From Hyphomicrobiales bacterium (GTDB lineage: Bacteria; Pseudomonadota; Alphaproteobacteria; Rhizobiales; Rhizobiaceae): a DNA stretch of 64,000 nucleotides. Made by a program: the position numbers and the translations under genes. The stretch is from assembly GCA_026400435.1 (NCBI GenBank), contig JAPLOZ010000092.1, forward strand, positions 34,435 through 98,434. Direction: 5' to 3'. Position 1 is the first letter of the stretch; every line of letters starts with the position of its first letter. The notes beneath the pieces are model-generated. The model did not search any database. It saw nothing but the letters and a program-made list of their open reading frames with translations, and was not told the DNA's origin. Of the stretch, positions 50,745-60,293 are shown piece after piece.

Positions 50745-52736
50745 ATGCTACGCGGCTACGACGTACTGCGTTCGCTTCATTGCAAATTAAGCCGGCAAAG
50801 GACCGACGGCCTGCGTCGGAGGCTTGCCGGCGGCAGCGCGCTGCTGGCGCTGGCATTTGCCGCGAACTTCGTCTCCCTCGCACCCGCGTCTGCCCAGGAA
50901 ACCAGCATCATCAATCCGGGCGCTATGGCGGTCACCGGCTTTTCCGGCACCGTCATTCCAGGGATAGACGAGGGCCTGCCGCCCGGCGTCGATCCGGTCG
51001 ACGAGACCTTCATCGATGCCGAACGCGCCTCCCTGCGCGTCTTCGACGTGTCGGCGCTTGGCGGACCACCTTCGGGCCAGCTCGTCTATACGCCGCAGCC
51101 CTTCGAAGTCCTGGCCAGCCAGATCGGACAGGTCTTCGCTCTCACCTATGACGACGGCGTCCGCGACGGCGCAACCTCGGACGTGCCCAACCTCTATGCC
51201 GGCGCAACATCGCTGCATGGCATCCGCATCATCACCCCTGACGCCGACGGCGATGGAAGGCCCGAGCGCGAGCGCCGCGGCAAATCCGGCGCCGCCTTCA
51301 TGGCCGGCCAGTTCGGCGAGGAGAACGGCGGCGGGCCTGGCTCGATCTGGAAGGTCGACGGGCTAACCGGCGAGGTGTCGCTGTTCGCCACCATCGACGG
51401 CAACAGCGGGCCTGGCATCGGCGATGTCAGCTTCGACAAGGCGCATCGCGAGTTCTTCGCCTCCGACCTCGACAGCGGCCTGATCCACCGCATCGCCGCC
51501 GACGGCACGCTGGTTGACACGTTCGACCACGGCGTCGCCGGGCGTCCGGCCCGCAGCCTGGACCCGATCGCGGACGACGGCTCGGTGATGGACATCCAGG
51601 GCGCGGCCTTCGACAGTGAGGACCCCGACACCTGGGGCTTCACGCAGGACGAGCGCCGCGTCTGGGGCGTCGCCGCGCATGGCGGCCGCGTCTACTACGC
51701 GGTCGGTGACAAGGCCGAGATATGGTCGGTTGGCATCGCCAGCGACGGTTCTTTCGCCGCCGACGCGCGCTGGGAGCTGACCGTCGACGCCGAGGAAGAC
51801 CTGCCTGTCACCGACATCGCCTTCGACAGCAAGGGCTTCATGTATCTCGCCCAGCGCGGCGAGACGGAAAACCGTTACGACTATTCGCAGTTTGCCGATT
51901 CCGGCGACGGCGAGGTGCTGCGCTACTGGCGCGAGAGCCCGGACGATCCCGCGACGGAATCGATCTGGGTTCCCGTGCCGCAGGAATATGCGATCGGCTT
52001 CCCGGAGAAGCATCGCCAGTCGGCCGGCGGCATCGACCTGCAATATGGCTACGACGCTGAGGGAAACTTCAACCCCAACGCCTGCTCGGCTACGCTGGTT
52101 GCGACCGGCGACAAGCTGCGCGACAACCCTGAACTCGCCGAACAGCTCGCCGCCGGCGGGCCGCTCGCGGTGCACGGCGTGCAGATCACCGCGACATCTT
52201 TGGTGCGCCCGCAGAACGAGCCGCCATTCGGCTCATGGTTCGTCGACTTCGACGGCCTCTTCGAGGATCCCGAGGTCGAGGGTCATGTCGGCGACGTCGA
52301 GGTCTGGCACCCCTGCGAGGGCCGCGCCGGGTACTATGAACGGATTCCCTATCCCGGGGGCTATCCGGATCCTTACTGGCCGCCGGAATTTCCACCTCCT
52401 GGCAACTATCCGCCCTGCATCGACGTCGATGCGGTCGAGTATTACTGCACTCCGGCCGGGCTCGAGGCCGATATCTATGTGCGTGACGTCGCGGGTATCG
52501 GCGGCGATTCCGTCAAGGCCGATTCCAGGTCGCCAGGCGTGGGCATTGGCCCGCTCCAGCAGACCCGGATACCGGGCGCTCCTTTCACCATCGGAATGAG
52601 CGGCTTCTTCCCGGGCGATACGGTGAATGTCGGCCTCTGCTTCTACAGGCAGTCCGACGCTGACGCTGGCGGCTACTATCCTTGCTGCAAAGTCGTGGTC
52701 CCGCTCGCTACCCCCCCTGTCAGCTGCGAACCGTGA
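50745..52736 (+). CDS. Large secreted protein of unknown function (propeller-like N-terminus, Cys module C-terminus)
   Basis: GGAGGGAAACGGCC-ATG; hydrophobic leader LAGGSALLALAFAANFVSLAPASA; repeated GxIWKV/LIHRIAADGTLV/AEIWSVGI strand patterns; no known catalytic motif. Confidence 0.75.
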   Translation: MLRGYDVLRSLHCKLSRQRTDGLRRRLAGGSALLALAFAANFVSLAPASAQETSIINPGAMAVTGFSGTVIPGIDEGLPPGVDPVDETFIDAERASLRVFDVSALGGPPSGQLVYTPQPFEVLASQIGQVFALTYDDGVRDGATSDVPNLYAGATSLHGIRIITPDADGDGRPERERRGKSGAAFMAGQFGEENGGGPGSIWKVDGLTGEVSLFATIDGNSGPGIGDVSFDKAHREFFASDLDSGLIHRIAADGTLVDTFDHGVAGRPARSLDPIADDGSVMDIQGAAFDSEDPDTWGFTQDERRVWGVAAHGGRVYYAVGDKAEIWSVGIASDGSFAADARWELTVDAEEDLPVTDIAFDSKGFMYLAQRGETENRYDYSQFADSGDGEVLRYWRESPDDPATESIWVPVPQEYAIGFPEKHRQSAGGIDLQYGYDAEGNFNPNACSATLVATGDKLRDNPELAEQLAAGGPLAVHGVQITATSLVRPQNEPPFGSWFVDFDGLFEDPEVEGHVGDVEVWHPCEGRAGYYERIPYPGGYPDPYWPPEFPPPGNYPPCIDVDAVEYYCTPAGLEADIYVRDVAGIGGDSVKADSRSPGVGIGPLQQTRIPGAPFTIGMSGFFPGDTVNVGLCFYRQSDADAGGYYPCCKVVVPLATPPVSCEP

Positions 52737-52747
52737 GGGAGGGAACG

Positions 52748-55700
52748 ATGACAAACGCTGATTTCCCGCTCGCGACGAGCAGAACCGCAACGCTCATGGA
52801 GACGATCATGAAACCCCTGTCATACGCCGGGCGCCCCGTGCGCTGGCTGATGGCGGCCGGGCTCGCGCTCGCCGCCATGCAGGCAGTGCCGGCAAGAACC
52901 CAGCCGGCCGCCGATGTTCCACTGGGCCTCGATCTCGATCCCGGTCCGACGCACCACCCAAGGCCCGGAGAAGCCGAACCGTTCTTCACCAAGACCGGCG
53001 AGCAGCTCAACTGTGACTATGTCAGATACACCCTCCGCTTCGGCGCTGCGGGCGATCCGGCGAAATTCCTCGATCCTGCCTTCATCGCCGAGATGCAGAA
53101 TGTGCGGCTGGATTTCCGCGACACGCTGCCGGCCGGTCTCGAGATCGTCGACGTAAAGGTGTCGGGCGACGGCACCGATGCCGCCGGCGGACCACTGCCC
53201 GCGCCGACCGTATCGACGACGACCAACCCCAACGACACGGTCAAGCTGGATGATTTCCGGCTGTCGACCAGCGACCTCGACGGCTCCGGCGAAATCGGCA
53301 GCCGCTACGTCGACTTCGTCATTGCGGCCAGGATCGACCATGCGGCCTTCCCGGCGCCGAAGATCGTCGTCAACCAGGGCTTTGTCGGCATCATTCTGGT
53401 GGGTGGCCCCGCAATCTTGGTGCCTTCGCATGATCCTGAGCTGCCGGACGACGGCGACTTCAGGACCGGCGAGCCAACCAAGATCCTGATCGATGTCGAG
53501 CGCTGCGATCGCCCGCCCCCGCCTCCACCGGGCGAGGCATGCTTCAAGGTCGAAACCGGCACGGTCGACTGCGTGCCGGGCGGCGGCGCCTTCATCTACC
53601 ACATGCCGGTCGGGCCTGACCTCGGCGGCAAGTGGGTGCAGTTGAGGACAACCACGCCCGGCGTCACTGTCGCGCCTCTCTCGCAGCTCGCCCCGATCGG
53701 CGGCGGCGTGCTCAACTGGACAATCACCGGCGCTTCGCCCGGCGATGTCGTGCAACTCGTCGTCACCGGCGTCGAAACCTACGCCGGGCCGGAGGAAGGC
53801 GTCGGACTCTGCTGTTCGCAGACCGTCGACATCGTCATCCCGCGCGACCTCAGGTGCCCGCCGCAGCATCACGAACCCGACATCAAGGTCGAGAAGCGGG
53901 CCGACGTCGCGCGCTGCACACCGGAAGGCGGCTGCGACTTCACCATCCGCGTCACCAATGTCGGCGACGGCCCTTACAACGGACCGATCGTGCTCGACGA
54001 GGTGACGGCGCCCGGCAGCGCGGCAGTCGTTTCGGGACCGAACCCGCCCTGGGCCTGTGCGCCCATGGCGAGCCCGATGAGCTGCACGCATCCGGCGACC
54101 ACGCTGGACCCCGGCGAATGGGTCGAGCTCAAGCTCGGCTTTGCGCCCGGACCCGGCTGGGACTGGAACGTCATCCGCAACTGCGCCGAGTACGACTACA
54201 CGGCCAGCGGCAAGCCCGACGTGTTCGGTTCCACCGCCAACGACAAGGCCTGTGCCTCGATCCCGATCTGCCGTCGCGGCGACCCCCGCTGCGATCCGCC
54301 GGTCGAGAAAAAGGTCGACCTGCGCATCACCAAGGACTCGCGTTCAGTCGCCTGCACCGCCGACGGCGTCTGCTGGTTCAACATCCGCGTGTTCAACAAC
54401 GGCAGCGAGAACTATGTCGGTCCGCTGACCGTGGTCGACGAATACCCGACGGGCGTACCCGCTGCGTCGACTTTCGGGCCAAACCCGCCCTGGACCTGCG
54501 GTCCGATCGGCGGCGGCCAGTTCCAGTGCGACCATCCGGGCGTCAATCTCGCGCCGGGGGCATTCATCCCGATCACCGTGCGGGCGGTCGTCAACGACGA
54601 CTATCCGGGCGACATTATTCGCAACTGCGCGCAAGTGAATGCGATAACGGGCGAAGCCGACCTCGCCAACAACCGGGCATGCGCGCAGATGCGCATTCCC
54701 AACCGCGAACCCGGCCAGCCGGCGCTGCGCATCACCAAGACCTGCGAGGACACGGCGGGCGCGGCGGCGGTATCCTGCCGGATCACGGTGACAAGCGTGG
54801 GCACTGCCACGCCCACCGGTCCGGTCCGTGTCGCCGATGCAGCCACGATCCTCGGCACGGCGACACCGGTCCAGATACTCACTGTCACCCCTGACGGTGG
54901 AGAATGGGCCTGCGGTCCGGTGCCGGCAAACGCACTGTCGTGCCAGATCCCCGGCGCGGTCATGACGCCCGGAACGAGCCGTCACTTCGACGTGACCGTC
55001 CAGGATTCCGGATATGCCCGTTTCGAGAACTGCGCGCGGGGGTCGTGGGGTCCTGCCCCCGGCAACGACATCGTCTATCCTTTCGGCGAGGCGTGCGCCC
55101 AGGGCGGCACCACGATCCACGTCGAGAAAACCGGCGACAAGGAGTGCACGGCGGGCATGCCCTGCACGTTCGAGATCACGATCACCAATGACGGCCCGAC
55201 CGGTTTCTCCGGCCCGGTCCGCATAGGTGACGCGATCGGCGTGGGCGGCACGCGGCTGGAAGGGGTTGAGATCACCGAGATCTCCCCGCCCTTCGGCTGC
55301 TCGCCGGAACCGACGACGCTGCCCATGTCCTGCGTCGCCACCTTGTCACTCGGCCCCGGCGAATCGCGCGTCCACCAGGTGACGGTCGTCATTCCGGAAG
55401 GGCCGTTCGCCAACAACAGGCAACCGGTGCCGGCGCGCAATTGCGTCGGCGTCGTGTCCCCCGATACGCCGGTGGCTTCGGCCGAACGGATGATGTCATC
55501 CGGCGCGGCCACCACCGGCCGTCCGGGCGCCGAGCCCTATGCCTGCCACGACTTCACCGTAGGCAAACCGGTGGTGGAAGAGTGCTCGAAGGGCTTCGTC
55601 ATGAACGACGCCGGCCGTTGCGTCTGCCCGCAGGGAACCAGCTTCCGCAACGGGCAGTGCAGGCCGACCGGTGGCGAGCCGCCACCTCCGCCTCCCCCGC

Positions 55701-56146
55701 CGCCTGGCGTCGGGCTATGCAAGCTGCTGCCGGGCCAGATCCGGACGCAGGACGGACGTTGCGTGTGCCCGCGCGGCACGGAGCTGGTGCGTGGCGAGTG
55801 CCGCAGGCTGCCTCCGCCGCAGTGCGAACTGCTGCCGGGCCAGATCCGCACCAAGGACGGACGCTGCGTCTGCCCACGCGGCACCAGCCTCATCAAGGGG
55901 CAGTGCCGTGAGGTGGAGGTCGAGTGTCCGCGCGGCACGGTGCTGCGCAAAGGCCGGTGCGTGAACATCGAGCTGGAATGCCCACGGGGCAGCGTGCTGA
56001 GCAACGGGCGCTGCGTGAAGATAGAGCGTGAAACCTGCCCGCGCGGCTTCGTCGGCACACCGCCGAACTGCCGCCGGATACAGATCGACCAGCAACTTCA
56101 GCAGCTGATAGACCCGAAGCAGCGGCAAAAGCTTCAGATCCAGTAG
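52748..56146 (+). CDS. Large secreted DUF11-like repeat protein with Cys-rich C-terminal repeats
   Basis: GGGAGGGAACG-ATG; signal-like LMAAGLALAAMQAVPARTQ; four ITK/VEK...FTIRVTNVG...PPWACGP...NCA units; CPRGTxLxxGxC tail repeats. Confidence 0.8.
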   Translation: MTNADFPLATSRTATLMETIMKPLSYAGRPVRWLMAAGLALAAMQAVPARTQPAADVPLGLDLDPGPTHHPRPGEAEPFFTKTGEQLNCDYVRYTLRFGAAGDPAKFLDPAFIAEMQNVRLDFRDTLPAGLEIVDVKVSGDGTDAAGGPLPAPTVSTTTNPNDTVKLDDFRLSTSDLDGSGEIGSRYVDFVIAARIDHAAFPAPKIVVNQGFVGIILVGGPAILVPSHDPELPDDGDFRTGEPTKILIDVERCDRPPPPPPGEACFKVETGTVDCVPGGGAFIYHMPVGPDLGGKWVQLRTTTPGVTVAPLSQLAPIGGGVLNWTITGASPGDVVQLVVTGVETYAGPEEGVGLCCSQTVDIVIPRDLRCPPQHHEPDIKVEKRADVARCTPEGGCDFTIRVTNVGDGPYNGPIVLDEVTAPGSAAVVSGPNPPWACAPMASPMSCTHPATTLDPGEWVELKLGFAPGPGWDWNVIRNCAEYDYTASGKPDVFGSTANDKACASIPICRRGDPRCDPPVEKKVDLRITKDSRSVACTADGVCWFNIRVFNNGSENYVGPLTVVDEYPTGVPAASTFGPNPPWTCGPIGGGQFQCDHPGVNLAPGAFIPITVRAVVNDDYPGDIIRNCAQVNAITGEADLANNRACAQMRIPNREPGQPALRITKTCEDTAGAAAVSCRITVTSVGTATPTGPVRVADAATILGTATPVQILTVTPDGGEWACGPVPANALSCQIPGAVMTPGTSRHFDVTVQDSGYARFENCARGSWGPAPGNDIVYPFGEACAQGGTTIHVEKTGDKECTAGMPCTFEITITNDGPTGFSGPVRIGDAIGVGGTRLEGVEITEISPPFGCSPEPTTLPMSCVATLSLGPGESRVHQVTVVIPEGPFANNRQPVPARNCVGVVSPDTPVASAERMMSSGAATTGRPGAEPYACHDFTVGKPVVEECSKGFVMNDAGRCVCPQGTSFRNGQCRPTGGEPPPPPPPPPGVGLCKLLPGQIRTQDGRCVCPRGTELVRGECRRLPPPQCELLPGQIRTKDGRCVCPRGTSLIKGQCREVEVECPRGTVLRKGRCVNIELECPRGSVLSNGRCVKIERETCPRGFVGTPPNCRRIQIDQQLQQLIDPKQRQKLQIQ
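55718..55927 (+). repeat. Two tandem 105-bp (35-aa) repeats in the Cys-rich tail
   Basis: CKLLPGQIRTQDGRCVCPRGTELVRGEC / CELLPGQIRTKDGRCVCPRGTSLIKGQC; units begin 55718 and 55823. Confidence 0.85.
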
Positions 56147-56164
56147 GATCGTCACCATGAGAAT

Positions 56165-56197
56165 GCCCCGCCGGTTCGCCGGCGGGGCTCTTTCTTT
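56165..56197 (+). terminator. Rho-independent terminator with UUCG tetraloop
   Basis: GCCCCGCCGG-TTCG-CCGGCGGGGC then TCTTTCTTT. Confidence 0.88.
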
Positions 56198-56224
56198 AGC
56201 CTCAGGGAAGCACCATTCTCGCCG

Positions 56225-57382
56225 CTACGCGTTCCGGAAGACCCGCTGGCCGTCGATCCACACAGCGGAGACGTCGAGCCTATGCGACAGCGCAACGAAA
56301 CTGGCGGCCGAACCGGGTGTCAGCGCACCAAGCCTCATGGTGCCCCCAAGCGCACGAGCGGGATAGAGAGAGGCCATGCGAATGGCCTCGCCAAGCTCGA
56401 TGCCGATACGCCGGTGCGCAAACAGCACTGCCGAGATCATGTCCAGATCGGCGCCCGCCAGCGTACCGTCGTCGAGCGTCAGCCTGCCATCCTTGCGATG
56501 GATGGTGCGGCCGTTAAGCGTGAAGGAGCGCATGCCGGTGCCGATGGTCGCCATCGCATCGGTAACCAGCAGGATGGTTCCCGGGCCGCGCTTGGCGCGC
56601 ACCGCGATCCCGACAGTGGCAGGATCGACATGAATGCCGTCGGCAATCAGTCCGGCCGACATTCGGCCGTCGTCGAGTGCCGCTCCAGCCAGGCCCGGCT
56701 CGCGGTTCCCAATCTGGCTCATCGCGTTGAACAGATGCGTCGCCATCGTGGCGCCGGCATCGGCATAGGCGCAGGCGGTGGCGTAGCTCGCCTCGGTATG
56801 GCCGAGGCTGACGACGATGCCGGCGCCAGCCAGCGCCGCGACCTGCCCGGTCGTGACCGATTCCGGGGCGACCGTTGTCAGCAGCGCCGGCAGCCCGGCG
56901 CGCGCTGCGATCAGCGCCGACAGGTCGGCGTCGGTCATCGGCCTGATCAGTTTCGGGTCGTGCGCGCCCTTGCGGGCGACCGAGAGATGAGGACCTTCGA
57001 GATGCAGCCCCGCGAAGCCTGGCACCTTGCTTCGCGCGGCCTCGATACCGGCGGCGACCGCTGCCGCGGTGACCTCGGGCGTGTCGGTGATCAGCGTGGG
57101 CAGCAGCGCGGTGGTGCCAAATCGCGCATGCGCCCGGCAGATCGTCGCGATGCCCTCGACATCGGGATGGTCATTGAGCATGACGCCGCCGCCGCCATTG
57201 ACCTGCAGGTCGACAAAGCCTGGCGCCAGCAGGTCGCCGGCCTCGACGCTTTCGGCGCCGGCCGCAACTGCGCCGCGCGGGACAATCGCCTCGACAGTCG
57301 CGCCACGCGCGAGCAGCGCCGCGTCGTCGTGCCAGCGTTCACCGTCGAATATGCGGTGTGCCCGGTAGGCGATCGTATTCAT
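56225..57382 (-). CDS. nagA: N-acetylglucosamine-6-phosphate deacetylase
   Basis: LAPGFVDLQVNGGGGVMLND, GLHLEGPHLS, VSLGHTEASY, HLFNAMSQ. Confidence 0.95.
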   Translation of the reverse strand: MNTIAYRAHRIFDGERWHDDAALLARGATVEAIVPRGAVAAGAESVEAGDLLAPGFVDLQVNGGGGVMLNDHPDVEGIATICRAHARFGTTALLPTLITDTPEVTAAAVAAGIEAARSKVPGFAGLHLEGPHLSVARKGAHDPKLIRPMTDADLSALIAARAGLPALLTTVAPESVTTGQVAALAGAGIVVSLGHTEASYATACAYADAGATMATHLFNAMSQIGNREPGLAGAALDDGRMSAGLIADGIHVDPATVGIAVRAKRGPGTILLVTDAMATIGTGMRSFTLNGRTIHRKDGRLTLDDGTLAGADLDMISAVLFAHRRIGIELGEAIRMASLYPARALGGTMRLGALTPGSAASFVALSHRLDVSAVWIDGQRVFRNA

Positions 57383-58419
57383 ACGGTCTCCGTGACCTTG
57401 CGCAGGTTGGGGGGCTGGTCCGGATCGAGGCCGCGCCGCCGCGCATACGCCTCGACGAAGGCGTAGAACGACACGATCAGCGTCAGCGGGTCGGTCAGCG
57501 GATGGCCGGTCGCCGCATGCGGCAGCAGGCTAGACTTCGACGCCAGCGCCGATGTGATGAACACCGATGCGCCTTTGCCGGACAGGATGTCGGCGGTCTC
57601 GGCCATCGACGGTTCCGAGGCGTCGCGCGCGGCGAGCGCCACGACGGGAAAGCCCGGTCCGACCAGCGCCAGCGGCCCGTGCATCACCTCGGCTGCGCTG
57701 TAGGCCTCGGCATGCATGGCGCAGGTTTCCTTGAATTTCAGCGCCGCCTCGTTGGCGATAGCAACCGATGGCCCGCGCCCCAGGATGAAGAGCGAGTTTT
57801 CACCAGCCGAGGCTTCGCTCGCCAGCGCATCGGCGATGCCGATCCAGTCACAGCCTATCGCCTTGCGAAAATGCTCCGGCAGGTCGCGCAACGCCGACAG
57901 CAGGTCCCGGTCGTCCGTCCAGTGCGCCAGAAGCAGCAGCCCGGCGACCGCCGAATTGACGAAGCTTTTGGTCGCCGCCACGCTCCTTTCCACGCCGGCC
58001 AGCATGTCGATGGCGTGGTCGGAGGCTTCGGCCAGCGGGGAGCCGGCCGTGTTGGTAATGGCGATGGAGAGCGCGCCGGCAGCCCGCGCGGACTGCGCCA
58101 TTGCGACGATATCGGGGCTCTTGCCCGACTGCGAGATCGCAAGGCAGGCGGCGCCGTCGAGCTTGAGCTTCGCCTTGTAGATCGAGGCGATCGAGGGTCC
58201 AAGCGAGGCGACCGGGACGCCGGCGGTGAGTTCCGTAGCGTATTTGAGGAACGACGCGGCGTGGTCGGACGAACCGCGCGCCACCGTCGCCACGACGCGC
58301 GGCGACAGGGCGCGCAGCGCCCTACCTGCCGTGCCCAGCGCGCCGTCGGAGGCGTCGAGCAGCCGCGCCGCCGCGTCGGGAATCTCCAGTATTTCGCGCC
58401 GCATGTGGGTTTCGGTCAC
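57379..58419 (-). CDS. SIS domain protein (GlcN-6-P deaminase/GlmS-isomerase-like)
   Basis: TVARGSSDHAASFLKYATEL, CLAISQSGKSPDIV, LGRGPSVAIANEAALKFKETC, two SIS domains. Confidence 0.93.
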   Translation of the reverse strand: MTETHMRREILEIPDAAARLLDASDGALGTAGRALRALSPRVVATVARGSSDHAASFLKYATELTAGVPVASLGPSIASIYKAKLKLDGAACLAISQSGKSPDIVAMAQSARAAGALSIAITNTAGSPLAEASDHAIDMLAGVERSVAATKSFVNSAVAGLLLLAHWTDDRDLLSALRDLPEHFRKAIGCDWIGIADALASEASAGENSLFILGRGPSVAIANEAALKFKETCAMHAEAYSAAEVMHGPLALVGPGFPVVALAARDASEPSMAETADILSGKGASVFITSALASKSSLLPHAATGHPLTDPLTLIVSFYAFVEAYARRRGLDPDQPPNLRKVTETV

Positions 58420-59201
58420 GCCTGGGCAGCTCCTTCATGCGTATCGGCAAGCCTCAGCTCGACGACAAAATCATAGGCATCGCCCCTGTAGACGGAGCGG
58501 GTGAACTCGATGACCTTGCCGCTCGCCAGATAGGAGATGCGCTCGATCGTCAGGCTGGCCGAGCCGGGCGCGGCGCCCAGCAGCGCCGCCTCGGCCTCGT
58601 TCAGGTTCTTGGCAGACAGGCGCTGGATCGCGCGCACCGGGCGATGGCCTGTTTGCTCCAGGGCGGCATAAAGGGATGCTCCGACCGCCTGCGGATCGGG
58701 CAGGGTTGTCGCGGCGAGCGACGCGCGTTCGATGGCGAGCGGCGTGTCGTCGGCGATGCGCAATCGCGCCACCCGCGCCACCCGTTCGCTGGGCGACAGG
58801 CCAAGCGTCATCATCTCCTCCGGCGACGGCGAGTAGAGGCCGCGGTCGAGCCATTGCGAGCGCACCTTCATGCCGCGCCGCGCCATGTCTTCGGTGAACG
58901 ATGTGAGCCGCGACAGCGGCTGCTCCACGCGGTTGACGCGCGGCGCCACGAAGGTGCCGGATCCATGCCGTTGCACCAGGATGCCGCCACGCACCAGGTC
59001 TTGCACCGCCTTGCGCACGGTGACGCGCGATACGTCGGCCTTGACCGCGATGTCGCGTTCGGACGGCAGCGCATCGCCGGGGCCGATGACGCCGGAGTTG
59101 ACCGCCTCCTCGATGCTCTTCCTCAGCTGCAGATAGAGCGGTGCGCCCTTCTGGGGCGCATCGCGGACAGAATGGAAAATGCGTTCGGCCGCGTCAGCCA
59201 T
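58416..59201 (-). CDS. GntR family (HutC-type) transcriptional regulator
   Basis: PLYLQLRKSIEEAVNSGVIGPGDALPSERDIAVKADVSRVTVRKAVQDLVRGGIL; UTRA-like C-terminus. Confidence 0.95.
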   Translation of the reverse strand: MADAAERIFHSVRDAPQKGAPLYLQLRKSIEEAVNSGVIGPGDALPSERDIAVKADVSRVTVRKAVQDLVRGGILVQRHGSGTFVAPRVNRVEQPLSRLTSFTEDMARRGMKVRSQWLDRGLYSPSPEEMMTLGLSPSERVARVARLRIADDTPLAIERASLAATTLPDPQAVGASLYAALEQTGHRPVRAIQRLSAKNLNEAEAALLGAAPGSASLTIERISYLASGKVIEFTRSVYRGDAYDFVVELRLADTHEGAAQA

Positions 59202-60093
59202 CGACGTGGTCCTGCCCGGCGTCGCCGGCCTCTGCGAAAAGCCGCGCTGCCATGGCGACGGCGCCGCCGAGCGCGTCGCTGCGTGGCGGAGCCAGCATCG
59301 TGCGAAGCGGCGCCGACAACCGATCGGCGTAAAGCGGCGCCAGTCCGCCAAGCAGTGAGAGGGGGGAGGTTCCGTCGAGCTCAAGCGCCGCGAGCGAGGC
59401 TTCCACGGCCAGAACCGCGCGCGCGAGAATTGCCTTGGCGACCGGATCGCCTTTCGCCTCATATTCGAAAACCTTGGGCGCGAAGCCGCCGAAGTCGCCT
59501 GGCCGCGCGGTGATTGTGAACTCGACGACATCCTGTGGATTGCCGCGAAACACGGCAAGCATGGCATCGGTCAGCGGCGATGCCGGCAGGATGCCGTCAT
59601 GCGCCAGCAGCGTCTCCTCCAAGAGGTCGCGGCCGATGCGTCCGCCGCCGCCCTGGTCGCCGACCTGGAAGCCCCACCCACCGATGGCGCGCGCCACGCC
59701 GTTGCGGCGCACCAGATAGGCGGTGCCGGTGCCAAGAATGGCGATCGCGCCGTCGCCGTCATTGCCGATCGCGCCTTCGAGCGCGATCAGCGCGTCGGTC
59801 ACGACACGGCTCGTTGCGAAGGGCAGGATGGTTTCCAGCTGCCGCGCGTAGGTGCCGACATTCGTCCCGGCCAGGCCGAGCACCGCCGACGTCCCGGCGA
59901 TCAGCGCAGCATCCTTGCCGGCGTCGGCAAACGCCTGCCGCGCGGCGTCCACGATGTTCGCGCGTGCGCCGGTCAGGTCGGTGCGGATGTTGGCGGGGCC
60001 GCTCTTGCCGCGGCCAATGATTTCGCCGGCCTCAGTCGCGAGCGCAGCCCTGCAACCGGTACCTCCACCATCGATTCCCAGCAAGAACGTCAA
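59194..60093 (-). CDS. BadF/BadG/BcrA/BcrD ATPase family kinase (GlcNAc/MurNAc kinase-like)
   Basis: LLGIDGGGTGCRAALAT, GTGTAYLVRRNG, GWGFQVGDQGGGGRIGRDLLE; TTG start at 60093 preceded by GGAGGAAGG. Confidence 0.88.
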   Translation of the reverse strand: MTFLLGIDGGGTGCRAALATEAGEIIGRGKSGPANIRTDLTGARANIVDAARQAFADAGKDAALIAGTSAVLGLAGTNVGTYARQLETILPFATSRVVTDALIALEGAIGNDGDGAIAILGTGTAYLVRRNGVARAIGGWGFQVGDQGGGGRIGRDLLEETLLAHDGILPASPLTDAMLAVFRGNPQDVVEFTITARPGDFGGFAPKVFEYEAKGDPVAKAILARAVLAVEASLAALELDGTSPLSLLGGLAPLYADRLSAPLRTMLAPPRSDALGGAVAMAARLFAEAGDAGQDHVDG

Positions 60094-60116
60094 GGCCTTC
60101 CTCCGCAAAGTGGATA

Positions 60117-60133
60117 ATACCAATAAAAGACCA
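60117..60133 (-). promoter_or_regulatory. Direct-repeat operator TGGTCT-N5-TGGTAT (kinase side)
   Basis: Minus strand hexamers, 11-bp period, 23 bp before the kinase start. Confidence 0.6.
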
Positions 60134-60252
60134 ATAGCCAAGCCTTAATTTCCGTTGCCAAGATATTAAGGCATATTCGAATGAAGTTTCAATGACTTCA
60201 GTCCCATAAAACGCCTGGACTGCTCCAAAATTCGTTAACGTCACTGGACAAG

Positions 60253-60269
60253 TGGTATTTTTTTGGTAT
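60253..60269 (+). promoter_or_regulatory. Direct-repeat operator TGGTAT-N5-TGGTAT (murQ side)
   Basis: tggtatttttttggtat, 11-bp period, 24 bp before the murQ ATG. Confidence 0.6.
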
Positions 60270-60293
60270 GGTCACTGCGAGGAGACCCGGTTG

